A stretch of 64,000 nucleotides of DNA from Spongiivirga citrea. Its GTDB lineage: Bacteria > Bacteroidota > Bacteroidia > Flavobacteriales > Flavobacteriaceae. Positions within the stretch are counted from its first letter, which is position 1. Each line of letters opens with the position of its first letter. Under the pieces are notes generated by a model that was not told the DNA's origin, made no database searches, and was given only the letters and a program-made list of their open reading frames with translations. The position numbers were made by a program, and so were the translations under genes. Location of the stretch: positions 248,001 to 312,000 of the forward strand of contig NZ_JAABOQ010000003.1 of assembly GCF_010671565.1 (NCBI RefSeq), given 5' to 3'. Below are positions 11,145 through 18,547 of the stretch, one piece after another.

Positions 11145-11351
11145 TTACTCTTCTATATACTCTAATATATCTGCAGGTTGGCAATCTAGTGCTTTGCAGA
11201 TCGCCTCTAAGGTTGAAAAACGAATTGCTTTGGCTTTCCCCGATTTCAGGATTGAAAGGTTTGCTGTGGTAATCCCAACAATTTCTGCAAGGTCTTTACT
11301 TTTCATTTTGCGCTTAGCCAGCATTACATCCAGGTTTACAATTATGGGCAT
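11145..11351 (-). CDS. XRE-family regulator (Cro/C1-type helix-turn-helix, YozG-like)
   Basis: A 68-residue protein that is little more than one helix-turn-helix: residues 18-40 (KSKDLAEIVGITTANLSILK) hold the two helices, followed by FSTLEAICKALDCQPADIL, typical of the small YozG-like XRE group. It is the last gene of a three-gene operon, two bases after the DUF2975 gene upstream, and may regulate that operon. Confidence 0.88.
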   Translation of the reverse strand: MPIIVNLDVMLAKRKMKSKDLAEIVGITTANLSILKSGKAKAIRFSTLEAICKALDCQPADILEYIEE

Positions 11352-11353
11352 AG

Positions 11354-11866
11354 CTATATGGTTAGGTCATTTTCTTGTTGCAATTGGAAACCTTGTTTAA
11401 AAATCGCAGATATAAACCCACTAAAAATTGCAATTAGTATATGAAACATGCCATACACTACTTCGTCATTTAACTTTCCATCGCCCATAATAAGGACACC
11501 TATGAAAGTTGCTACTGGAAATAGTAAGTTGAAATATGTAAACCAGTCGAGCCTCTTAATAATACTATTTGTGAATAAGGCATCAGATTTGAAAGCCTTC
11601 AAAATCCGTAATAATAAAAGGAAATACAGTAAATAGTAGGCTAGAAATAACAAAAGAACAACAATGGTCTTCCCATCTAAGGCTCCCATTACGTAACTAT
11701 CTACAAAAAGGATTTTTATTTTGAACCTATTATCATCTGTCAACTCAAATCGATTGGTTATCAATGCAAAAGCTACAAAACCAATAAACACACCATATCC
11801 AATAACAACAGCCATTGTAACATAGTACAACAGCTTCGAAATTGAATTTTTACCAAACATTTTCAT
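11354..11866 (-). CDS. DUF2975-family membrane protein (copy 2)
   Basis: A 170-residue protein with four predicted membrane helices (about 12-34, 62-88, 104-126 and 134-156) and the C-terminal tail QLQQENDLTI. It matches DUF2975 proteins, which in many bacteria are encoded beside a small XRE regulator, as here. The tail resembles that of the preceding gene (ELKEENELTI), so the two are paralogues. The molecular role of the family is not established. Confidence 0.75.
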   Translation of the reverse strand: MKMFGKNSISKLLYYVTMAVVIGYGVFIGFVAFALITNRFELTDDNRFKIKILFVDSYVMGALDGKTIVVLLLFLAYYLLYFLLLLRILKAFKSDALFTNSIIKRLDWFTYFNLLFPVATFIGVLIMGDGKLNDEVVYGMFHILIAIFSGFISAIFKQGFQLQQENDLTI

Positions 11867-11869
11867 AAA

Positions 11870-12382
11870 CTAAATTGTTAATTCATTTTCTTCTTTCAAC
11901 TCCTTAGCTCTTTTAAAAATAGAAGCTAGAACATATAAACCGACTCCAGCCGGTACAAGTATCATAAACTCATCCCCTACTTTAAATCGACTTACTGCCA
12001 CATACGATAGTATTGCTTTAAGTATAAACACATTAACTGCGTAGGTTATAAATATGCTTCCTATTTTTTTGAATAAAGTAATGTTATTGTCTGAGAAATA
12101 GTCTCCATTTTTCACATTATCAATAATGGCAGTAAACTTAAAAACCCCATATATCAAATACCCCTTGAAAAAGTATAGCGCCATACTTATTGCATAATAA
12201 CTCCACTCAATTGCATTTTTTGATGTCCACCAATGCTCATTTTTATCAGCAGTTTTAGCCCATGAGATAAAATTTTTAAATTGATTCGTATCAAAATCTC
12301 GTATGTCATTTAGCAAGGCACCAACGCCGAGTAGTACAACTCCCCAGATTAAGTAAGACAGAATGGTTAGATTATCTTTCAT
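11870..12382 (-). CDS. DUF2975-family membrane protein (copy 1)
   Basis: A 170-residue four-helix membrane protein ending in KELKEENELTI. The frame continues 16 residues upstream, but Met at MKDNLTILSYLIWG begins the first membrane helix and is preceded by a good promoter, so 12382 is chosen. First gene of the DUF2975-DUF2975-XRE operon; gaps between the genes are only two or three bases. Divergent from bioF. Confidence 0.7.
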   Translation of the reverse strand: MKDNLTILSYLIWGVVLLGVGALLNDIRDFDTNQFKNFISWAKTADKNEHWWTSKNAIEWSYYAISMALYFFKGYLIYGVFKFTAIIDNVKNGDYFSDNNITLFKKIGSIFITYAVNVFILKAILSYVAVSRFKVGDEFMILVPAGVGLYVLASIFKRAKELKEENELTI

Positions 12383-12402
12383 TTTTAATTCATTGATTGG
12401 TT

Positions 12403-12430
12403 CAAATATATAAAAATTATTGATAAACAA
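12403..12430 (-). promoter_or_regulatory. Promoter of the DUF2975-XRE operon
   Basis: On the minus strand: TTG, 17 bases, TATATTTG, an exact match to the Bacteroidota consensus, about 20 bases upstream of the chosen start codon. Confidence 0.65.
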
Positions 12431-12509
12431 TAATTTTTTATTGAATATTGATGTTTTTTAGTTAAACCTATAAGCTATTTCTAACCTTGTAGGTTTCAAG
12501 AATGACGTC

Positions 12510-12539
12510 TTGTAAGTTCCATTTACGACCGTATATTTA
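12510..12539 (+). promoter_or_regulatory. Possible bioF promoter
   Basis: TTG, 19 bases, TATATTTA (one mismatch to TAnnTTTG), ending four bases before the likely bioF ATG at 12544. If used, the mRNA would have almost no leader. TAACCTTG at 12482 is an alternative -7 element. Confidence 0.35.
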
Positions 12540-12543
12540 CAGC

Positions 12544-13683
12544 ATGCTACCAAAAAAGCTTCTGAAAAAATTAGATCAACGTAAAGAGGAGAATGCGCTA
12601 AGAGCATTACCCAACGAAAACAATCTAATTGATTTTTCGTCCAACGATTATTTAGGGTTTTCTAAAAGCGAGGCCATTTTTAAAGCAGCGCACGAGTATT
12701 TATCTAATTCCAAAACCCCTCAGAATGGTGCTTCAGGCTCTCGTTTGCTTTCCGGAAATCATTCCTTATATAAGCAGGTTGAAAATTTGCTTATAGACAT
12801 TCATCAAGCCGAGGCTGCCTTAATTTTTAACAGCGGTTATGATGCTAATATTGGATTCTTTTCATCAGTCCCTCAACGAGGAGATGTCATTTTGTATGAC
12901 GAATTTATTCATGCTAGCATTCGGGACGGCATCACAATGAGTAATGCTAAAAGCTATAAGTTCAAGCATAATGATTTAGTCGAATTGGAACAAAAATGCC
13001 AGACTGAGCGCAGTCGAAGTTCTCATGATGCGGTAATTTATATAGTTACAGAATCCGTATTCTCAATGGACGGTGATACACCAGATCTCAAAAAGTTTGT
13101 TACTATTTGCAAGGCGTACAATTGCCATTTAATAGTTGACGAAGCACATGCCGTTGGTGTTTTTGGTAATGGTCTGATTGAACAACTTGACTTACAAAAT
13201 GATGTATTTGCTCGTGTCATCACTTTCGGAAAAGCGATGGGTTGTCATGGTGCCGCTATTTTAGGGTCCGAAGATCTAAAATCATATCTAATAAATTTTG
13301 CGCGAAGCCTTATTTATACCACAGGTTTGCCACCGCACTCATTGGCAACAATTTTATCATCATACAATCAATTAACCCATAATGATGAGCCAATTATTCA
13401 ACTTCAAGAAAATATCAATTTTTTCAAAAAAGAGGTTGAAAAATCAATCCTAAAGCGGCACTTTATTCCAAGTGATTCTGCAATCCATTGCGCACTTGTT
13501 TCAGGAAATGATCGAGTAAAAAAGTTAGCAACAACCCTACAAAACAAAGGCTTTGATGTCAAGCCAATTCTCTCGCCCACGGTGCCTAAAGGTCAAGAGC
13601 GGATTAGAATATGTCTTCATAGTTTTAACACGAAAGAAGAAATAAAAAGTATGTTATCTTTATTGGCGGACCTTATTAGTTAA
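12544..13683 (+). CDS. bioF: 8-amino-7-oxononanoate synthase
   Basis: A PLP enzyme joining L-alanine with pimeloyl-ACP or -CoA in biotin synthesis; 379 residues. Seen: FSSNDYLGFS, NGASGSRLLSGNH, VDEAHAVGVFG (Asp199, His202) and the PLP lysine Lys230 in TFGKAMGCHGAA. The start at MLPKKLLKKLDQRK is the usual N terminus; the frame allows 14 more residues. Residues 154-160 (TERSRSS) are an apparent insertion encoded by a palindromic repeat and fall in the surface region before VIYIVTESVFSMDGD, so activity is probably kept. A LytTR gene begins one base after the stop. Confidence 0.93.
   Translation: MLPKKLLKKLDQRKEENALRALPNENNLIDFSSNDYLGFSKSEAIFKAAHEYLSNSKTPQNGASGSRLLSGNHSLYKQVENLLIDIHQAEAALIFNSGYDANIGFFSSVPQRGDVILYDEFIHASIRDGITMSNAKSYKFKHNDLVELEQKCQTERSRSSHDAVIYIVTESVFSMDGDTPDLKKFVTICKAYNCHLIVDEAHAVGVFGNGLIEQLDLQNDVFARVITFGKAMGCHGAAILGSEDLKSYLINFARSLIYTTGLPPHSLATILSSYNQLTHNDEPIIQLQENINFFKKEVEKSILKRHFIPSDSAIHCALVSGNDRVKKLATTLQNKGFDVKPILSPTVPKGQERIRICLHSFNTKEEIKSMLSLLADLIS
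13001..13023 (+). repeat. Short palindromic repeat inserted in bioF
   Basis: AGACTGAGCGCAGTCGAAGT then CT: an inverted repeat with GACTG / CAGTC around AGCG and outer ends AGACT / AGTCT. It resembles short dispersed palindromes of flavobacterial genomes (recalled, not searched). Here it is read in frame as TERSRSS. Confidence 0.6.
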
Positions 13684-13684
13684 C

Positions 13685-14521
13685 ATGATCTCGCTTAATA
13701 AAACCGTTGCTTACACCAAAAGTTGGCCTAAAGTGTTGCTCACTTCTTTTATTATAGGAGGTGGCTTAAGTGCCGCACTTATTCTGCTAGAACCTTTTGA
13801 TACGAGTGAGGCAACAATGTCCTACAAAGAACTTCGTCTGGCAGGTTACACTTTTTGTATTGTAATACCTGCCTCGATTTTTCATTTAGCTGGAAACGCT
13901 GTTTATAAAAAACAAAAAAACCGCTGGTTCATTGTAAATGAAGTAACCTATATGGTATTATGCCTTTTCACAGTTATTTCATCTTGCTTTTTGTATAATG
14001 TTTATGTTGTAAATAATTCTACTGCCACCACTAGTGGATGGATCTACTTTATGAAATACTATGGTCTTCCTTTCATACCGTTACTAGGCCCACCTTGGAT
14101 GTATCTACGTTCAAAATTTGGTGAAATTATTGTTCCAACTGCTAATGAAGGGAAATCATCCGAAGTAGTAATTACAATTTCGGGTGAAAATAAATCAGAA
14201 TCAATATCACTTAATTTTTCTGATTTTGTGTTTGCACAAGCACAACAAAATTATGTAGCTATAAATTACATTGCCGAAGGTGAATTAAAACAAGAGATGA
14301 TACGATCCACTCTTGCAAACTTAACGAAGCAAATTCCTGATGCTTGGCAGGTACATCGATCGTATCTTGTAAATCTCGACTTTTTAAAGAGTGTTGAGGG
14401 TAATGCCCGAAAACGATCTATGACACTTACAACTCCTGCTGAGCCTATTCCTATCTCACAAAAATACTACGAGGCACTCAAAAACCGCCTTTCGAAATCG
14501 TCCCAAAACCTTCAAAAATAG
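13685..14521 (+). CDS. Membrane-bound LytTR-type transcription regulator
   Basis: A 278-residue protein with four predicted membrane helices in the first 135 residues and a C-terminal LytTR DNA-binding domain (about 165-270) with the recognisable block WQVHRSYLVNLDFL and PISQKYYEALK. It lacks a receiver domain, so sensing is likely through the membrane part. It starts one base after the bioF stop, so it is cotranscribed and probably coupled. Direct repeats downstream of the gene (14531-14565) are a candidate target. Confidence 0.85.
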   Translation: MISLNKTVAYTKSWPKVLLTSFIIGGGLSAALILLEPFDTSEATMSYKELRLAGYTFCIVIPASIFHLAGNAVYKKQKNRWFIVNEVTYMVLCLFTVISSCFLYNVYVVNNSTATTSGWIYFMKYYGLPFIPLLGPPWMYLRSKFGEIIVPTANEGKSSEVVITISGENKSESISLNFSDFVFAQAQQNYVAINYIAEGELKQEMIRSTLANLTKQIPDAWQVHRSYLVNLDFLKSVEGNARKRSMTLTTPAEPIPISQKYYEALKNRLSKSSQNLQK

Positions 14522-14530
14522 CCCGCTTGT

Positions 14531-14565
14531 TTCAATTTCGTCACTAAAACTTCAATGTGGTCACT
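14531..14565 (+). promoter_or_regulatory. Direct repeat, candidate LytTR binding site
   Basis: TTCAATTTCGTCACT (14531-14545) and TTCAATGTGGTCACT (14551-14565) repeat with a 20-base period, about two helical turns, the arrangement expected for a LytTR dimer. They sit just before a weak promoter (TTTG 14574-14577, 16 bases, TCTATTTG 14594-14601) of the S41 peptidase gene. Confidence 0.5.
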
Positions 14566-14624
14566 CTTGTTTTTTTGACTGATTTTAATATCCTCTATTT
14601 GAGGAACATTTAAAATAAAACGTC

Positions 14625-15617
14625 ATGAAAAATATCTTAATCACCACAATTTTCTTGTTCATCAGTACTATTGTACTTCCAAACCAATCAGATAAACTGG
14701 AACGAGAAAAACTCATCTCTCAAATTATTACTCTTGCAGAAAATAACATTTGTAATCCTGCTTTTTTAGAAACAGATGAATGGAAGAGCTTTACTACCAA
14801 ACTACAATCTGATGAAATGCAGCACATGGATGATGCTTCTTTTGAACTTGCCTTCAATCTAGCAGTACGATCGCTCCCTTTTACTCATTTCTATATTAAT
14901 TATAAGGAGCAATCTTTATCAATCGAAACTAAGAAAAGTGAAAAAAGAAAGGCGGCATTTGAACTTAAAGAAATCGATGAAACAACAGCTATTTTAACGG
15001 TTAGAAGTTTTATTTCAGACGCAAGAGGAATGGTAAAATTGGTCAAAGAAATTGAAGCTAAATCATACCAGAACCTTATCATTGACCTTAGAAATAATAC
15101 CGGTGGTACGCTCGACGCTGCAGTAGTACTTGGTCGTTTTTTAACCAACGACATGATTGATGCGGGCACCTATCTTACCAGAAATTGGTTTATGGAAAAC
15201 GGAAGATACCCCAGCTTGGAAGAAATTAACAGTTTTCCTTTTCTAACAGACATGACTTATAAAGGGTTTCAAAAAATGAGTCAGGGCAACGGATTTAGAA
15301 TGGTCCTTCCTCCACATAGTAATCCCATTTTTAAAGGTAATACCTATGTCTTAACCAATAGCAAAACTGCAAGTACATGCGAACCTTTTGTTCATTTGCT
15401 AAAAAGTAAAGGAAAAACTATTATTGGAGAAACCACCGCGGGAGCCATGTTAAGTGGGCGATGGTTTAAGTTGGATGATTCATTTTCATTATTTGTTCCA
15501 ATAATAGATTATGTTACTGCCGACGGAAATAGATTGGATAAAGTTGGTATTACTCCAAATATTGAAGTTAATTCGGAAGATGCCTTGAGTGAAGCTTTAA
15601 AGCAACTAAAGGAATAA
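14625..15617 (+). CDS. S41-family peptidase, exported, without PDZ domain
   Basis: A 330-residue protein with an N-terminal signal peptide. The S41 fold is visible: LIIDLRNNTGGTLDAAVVLG (about 151-170), then TNSKTASTCEPF with the likely nucleophile Ser250, and GKTIIGETTAGAMLSG. The usual SAS motif is TAS, as in tail-specific-protease relatives of the tricorn branch; no PDZ domain is seen, and about 110 residues precede the catalytic core. It follows the LytTR gene and its direct repeats, so it may be the regulated target. Substrate unknown. Confidence 0.8.
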   Translation: MKNILITTIFLFISTIVLPNQSDKLEREKLISQIITLAENNICNPAFLETDEWKSFTTKLQSDEMQHMDDASFELAFNLAVRSLPFTHFYINYKEQSLSIETKKSEKRKAAFELKEIDETTAILTVRSFISDARGMVKLVKEIEAKSYQNLIIDLRNNTGGTLDAAVVLGRFLTNDMIDAGTYLTRNWFMENGRYPSLEEINSFPFLTDMTYKGFQKMSQGNGFRMVLPPHSNPIFKGNTYVLTNSKTASTCEPFVHLLKSKGKTIIGETTAGAMLSGRWFKLDDSFSLFVPIIDYVTADGNRLDKVGITPNIEVNSEDALSEALKQLKE

Positions 15618-15713
15618 TATCATTTTTATAACTTATTTCACAACGGACAGCGATCAGGATTGGTTGCTGTTCTTTATTTTTGATATCTATTAGCAAATGC
15701 TTTTGAAAGCAGT

Positions 15714-16334
15714 ATGAAAAACATTTTTGTTACCGGAATATCTACAGAAGTCGGCAAAACGATAGCTTCTGCCATTATTGTTGAAGCTTTAGAGGCAGAT
15801 TATTGGAAACCTATTCAATCTGGAGATCTAGATAATTCTGACACTCATAAAGTTGAAAAGTTAATCTCAAACAGTCGATCTGTTTTTCACCCTAATAGCT
15901 ATGCTCTAAAAACACCGATGAGTCCGCATGCGGCAGCTGAAATAGATGGCGTTACTATTAAATTAAAAGATATACAATCCCCAAAAACTAACAATAATTT
16001 AGTGATTGAAGGTGCTGGAGGCCTTCTAGTGCCGCTTAATAACAAGAATACTATTGCCGATATTATACTACCTGACTATAAAATAGTACTTGTTAGTCGT
16101 CATTATTTGGGAAGTATTAATCATACACTATTATCAATTGAATATTTGAAAAGTAAGGGATTGCAGGTTGCTGGTATTATTTTTAGTGGAGCTGAACATC
16201 CAACAACAGAGACAATTATTAGAAAAATGACTAAGACTCCCATCATAGGACGCATTGATGAAGAACCTTATTTTGATCAAAATGTCATTAAAGAATATGC
16301 TGAGTTATTTAGGGGAAATTTGGAAACTTTATAA
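15714..16334 (+). CDS. bioD: Dethiobiotin synthetase
   Basis: ATP-dependent carboxylation of 7,8-diaminopelargonic acid to dethiobiotin; 206 residues. The P-loop is GISTEVGKT (residues 8-16), where most homologues have GTDTEVGKT. YWKPIQSGD and EGAGGLLVPLN are conserved substrate-binding blocks. It is separated from bioA by a GIY-YIG gene and its palindromes, which suggests a formerly continuous bioD-bioA pair. Confidence 0.93.
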   Translation: MKNIFVTGISTEVGKTIASAIIVEALEADYWKPIQSGDLDNSDTHKVEKLISNSRSVFHPNSYALKTPMSPHAAAEIDGVTIKLKDIQSPKTNNNLVIEGAGGLLVPLNNKNTIADIILPDYKIVLVSRHYLGSINHTLLSIEYLKSKGLQVAGIIFSGAEHPTTETIIRKMTKTPIIGRIDEEPYFDQNVIKEYAELFRGNLETL

Positions 16335-16338
16335 CGAG

Positions 16339-16370
16339 CGTCACCCTGAACTTGTTTCAGGGTCTCATCA
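16339..16370 (+). repeat. Palindromic repeat R1 (inverted orientation)
   Basis: CGTCA, then stem ACCCTGAA / TTCAGGGT around CTTGT, then TCTCA. The outer ends CGTCA and TCTCA give it a direction opposite to R2 and R3. It begins four bases after the bioD stop. Confidence 0.8.
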
Positions 16371-16450
16371 GAGCATCCAGTATAAGTTTTATGATTAGCT
16401 TTACTAATTGACCAGCACTTGCTATAATTTTGAAATAAAAAAGCTTTTAG

Positions 16451-16479
16451 TGAGATGCTGAAACTAGTTCAGCATGACG
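16451..16479 (+). repeat. Palindromic repeat R2
   Basis: TGAG, then stem ATGCTGAA / TTCAGCAT with loop ACTAG, then GACG. It ends 12 bases before the GIY-YIG start codon. Its arms are identical to those of R3. Confidence 0.85.
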
Positions 16480-16491
16480 TAAGTACGAAAA

Positions 16492-16770
16492 ATGAAGGAA
16501 AGTTATATTTATGTATTAACTAATAAATATCGAACTACATTTTATATTGGTGTCACAGGAAATTTAAAGAAAAGACTCGTTGAACATACTAGTGGAACGG
16601 GTTCTAAATTCACAGGCAAATACAATGTGGTCGATCTTATTTATTTTGAAGTCTTCACGGATATTAATCAGGCAATAGCAAGAGAAAAGCAATTAAAAAA
16701 CTGGCGCAAAGAATGGAAGTTGAATTTAATTAGAAAAGTCAACCCAACTTTGGCAACATTGGAATACTAA
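16492..16770 (+). CDS. Small GIY-YIG nuclease-family protein
   Basis: A 92-residue, single-domain GIY-YIG protein of the UPF0213/YhbQ-like size class. Visible motif positions: YIYVLTN and FYIGVTG (the GIY and YIG halves), Arg in KKRLVEH, and the metal-binding Glu in IAREKQLKNW, so the active site looks complete. There is no DNA-recognition domain beyond the basic C terminus (WRKEWKLNLIRKVNP). It is bracketed by palindromic repeats and splits the bioD-bioA pair. A role as a nicking enzyme acting on the palindromes is an inference; a housekeeping DNA-processing role is the alternative. Confidence 0.9.
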   Translation: MKESYIYVLTNKYRTTFYIGVTGNLKKRLVEHTSGTGSKFTGKYNVVDLIYFEVFTDINQAIAREKQLKNWRKEWKLNLIRKVNPTLATLEY

Positions 16771-16776
16771 TTATGA

Positions 16777-16806
16777 TGAGATGCTGAAAAAAAGTTCAGC
16801 ATGACG
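16777..16806 (+). repeat. Palindromic repeat R3, directly before bioA
   Basis: TGAG, stem ATGCTGAA / TTCAGCAT with loop AAAAAAG, then GACG. It ends five bases before the bioA ATG, so the hairpin occupies the translation initiation region. Confidence 0.85.
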
Positions 16807-16811
16807 AAACT

Positions 16812-18083
16812 ATGAGTAGCATATCAAAACGCGATAGCAAATACATCTGGCATCCACTGGTGCAACATAAGCATCAAAAAGAAATGCTCGCTATAAAAAG
16901 CGCAAAAGGAGTCGTCCTTACTGATGAATCGGGTAATGAATACATTGATGGCATTTCATCTTGGTATACTGCCGTTTACGGTCACTGTAATTCGTTTATT
17001 ACTGAGAAAGTTCAGGAACAAATGCAACAATTAGATCAAGTGGTTTTTAGCGGATTTACCCATGAACCTGCCGTAAAACTATCCGAAGCTTTGATGAAAA
17101 TATTGCCGGATAATCAAGCTAAGCTTTTCTTTTCCGATAACGGATCGACTGCAACCGAGATTGGGATAAAAATGGCTTTGCAGTATCACTTTAACAAGGG
17201 TAATAAGCGTAATGTGCTAGTAGCTTTTGAAGAAGGATTTCATGGTGATACTTTTGGTGCGATGTCTATTTCAGGACTTTCCGTTTACAACGGCCCCTTT
17301 GAAGAGTTTTTTATTGATGTAAAACGTATTCCCGTTCCGAATGGTGAGAATAACCAAGAGGTGTATGATCAATTAAAAAGCTATATCGATCAAGATAATA
17401 TTGCTGGTTTTGTATTCGAACCCCTTGTCCAAGGAGCTGCCGCTATGAAAATGCATGATGCTAACCGACTAGATGCTCTAATCAAACTATGTAAGGAAAA
17501 TGAAGTTATAACGGTTGCCGACGAAGTAATGACAGGCTTTGGTAAAACCGGCACCTATTTCGCATCGGATCATTTAACCAATAAACCAGATGTTATTTGT
17601 ATGTCGAAGGCATTAACAGCAGGCTTACTCCCAATGGCAGTAACAAGTTGTACCCAAGAAATTTTTAATGCTTTTTATGATGATGATATTAGTAAGGGTT
17701 TGTTTCACGCGCATACATACACAGCTAATCCGCTTTCATGTACTGCGGCCCTCGCCGGAATTGAATTATTGAAATCAGATGAAATTCAGCAAAACATAAA
17801 AAACATTATGACCTGGCATCTAGAGTTTGGTCAGAAGATAGCCGGACATCCTAAAGTAAAAAGCATTCGGCAAATCGGAATCATCTTTGCCTTAGATTTA
17901 AATGTTGAAATGGCTCGCTATGGAAATCTAAGGGACAAACTCTATAAATTTTTTATGGATAATGGAGTTTTCCTAAGACCATTAGGCAATACTATTTACA
18001 TTTTAGCACCCTATATCACTACCAAACAACAAATGAGCAAGATCTATGATGTGATTGAGCGATCATTCCAGATTATCGAGTAG
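16812..18083 (+). CDS. bioA: Adenosylmethionine--8-amino-7-oxononanoate transaminase
   Basis: A PLP transaminase making 7,8-diaminopelargonic acid in biotin synthesis; 423 residues. Seen: IWHPLVQHK at the N terminus, ISSWYTAVYGHCN (residues 48-60), FSDNGSTATEIGIKMA, VADEVMTGFGKTG with Asp237, and the PLP lysine Lys266 in CMSKALTAGLLP. The start lies five bases after palindrome R3. The 3' end overlaps the convergent Coa1-like gene by 21 bases. Confidence 0.95.
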   Translation: MSSISKRDSKYIWHPLVQHKHQKEMLAIKSAKGVVLTDESGNEYIDGISSWYTAVYGHCNSFITEKVQEQMQQLDQVVFSGFTHEPAVKLSEALMKILPDNQAKLFFSDNGSTATEIGIKMALQYHFNKGNKRNVLVAFEEGFHGDTFGAMSISGLSVYNGPFEEFFIDVKRIPVPNGENNQEVYDQLKSYIDQDNIAGFVFEPLVQGAAAMKMHDANRLDALIKLCKENEVITVADEVMTGFGKTGTYFASDHLTNKPDVICMSKALTAGLLPMAVTSCTQEIFNAFYDDDISKGLFHAHTYTANPLSCTAALAGIELLKSDEIQQNIKNIMTWHLEFGQKIAGHPKVKSIRQIGIIFALDLNVEMARYGNLRDKLYKFFMDNGVFLRPLGNTIYILAPYITTKQQMSKIYDVIERSFQIIE

Positions 18084-18497
18084 TTCTGGCAACAAATCGA
18101 TATGTTCTTCAGATTGACCTGCCGTTATAACATATAATTTTTCATAGGTCCATTCATCGTCCTCTTTAGTTCCAAGAACGTACACTCTTGCATCACCTTT
18201 TGGTCCTTTGATTGGAATGTTGAAATCGGCTTTCCCTACACCATTACTAAAATTTAGAGAACCATTCATGATACCATCGGCCTCAATAGGCTCGCCAAGA
18301 GCATCGATGACCAACTCATTTTTAGAAACTTCTTCCATGGCCAACTCATAAGGCTCTGATCCTGTTAGTGCTTCAGATACTCCAAATATCAAAGCACCTA
18401 TCCCAAATACAAATGCTAAGATTAGCGTTAAACACCCTCCCAACGGTACAGCCCAAACCCAGTTTCGACCAAACCAACTTTTTTTGTTTTCTTCCAT
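18063..18497 (-). CDS. Coa1-like membrane-anchored protein
   Basis: A 144-residue protein with one membrane helix (about 13-40) and a C-terminal domain fitting the Coa1/Tim21 family: ELVIDALGEPIEADG, then GKADFNIPIKGPKGDARVYV and a final beta strand EKLYVITAG. In mitochondria Coa1 helps assemble cytochrome oxidase; the bacterial function is not known. It is convergent with bioA and overlaps its last seven codons. Confidence 0.7.
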   Translation of the reverse strand: MEENKKSWFGRNWVWAVPLGGCLTLILAFVFGIGALIFGVSEALTGSEPYELAMEEVSKNELVIDALGEPIEADGIMNGSLNFSNGVGKADFNIPIKGPKGDARVYVLGTKEDDEWTYEKLYVITAGQSEEHIDLLPELLDNLE

Positions 18498-18547
18498 GAC
18501 TTATGAGTATGATAAACCCTATTTTTGTTTCAAATTCTTCGTAAAAA

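Larger units (their letters stand above)
16451..16806 (+). mobile_element. Candidate minimal mobile unit: GIY-YIG gene between direct palindromes
   Basis: A 356-base unit consisting of palindrome R2, a 92-codon GIY-YIG nuclease gene, and palindrome R3 in the same orientation. It sits between bioD and bioA. The tight spacing (12 bases before, 6 bases after the gene) and identical arms suggest that the repeats and the nuclease form one element. Mobility is inferred, not shown. Confidence 0.55.
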
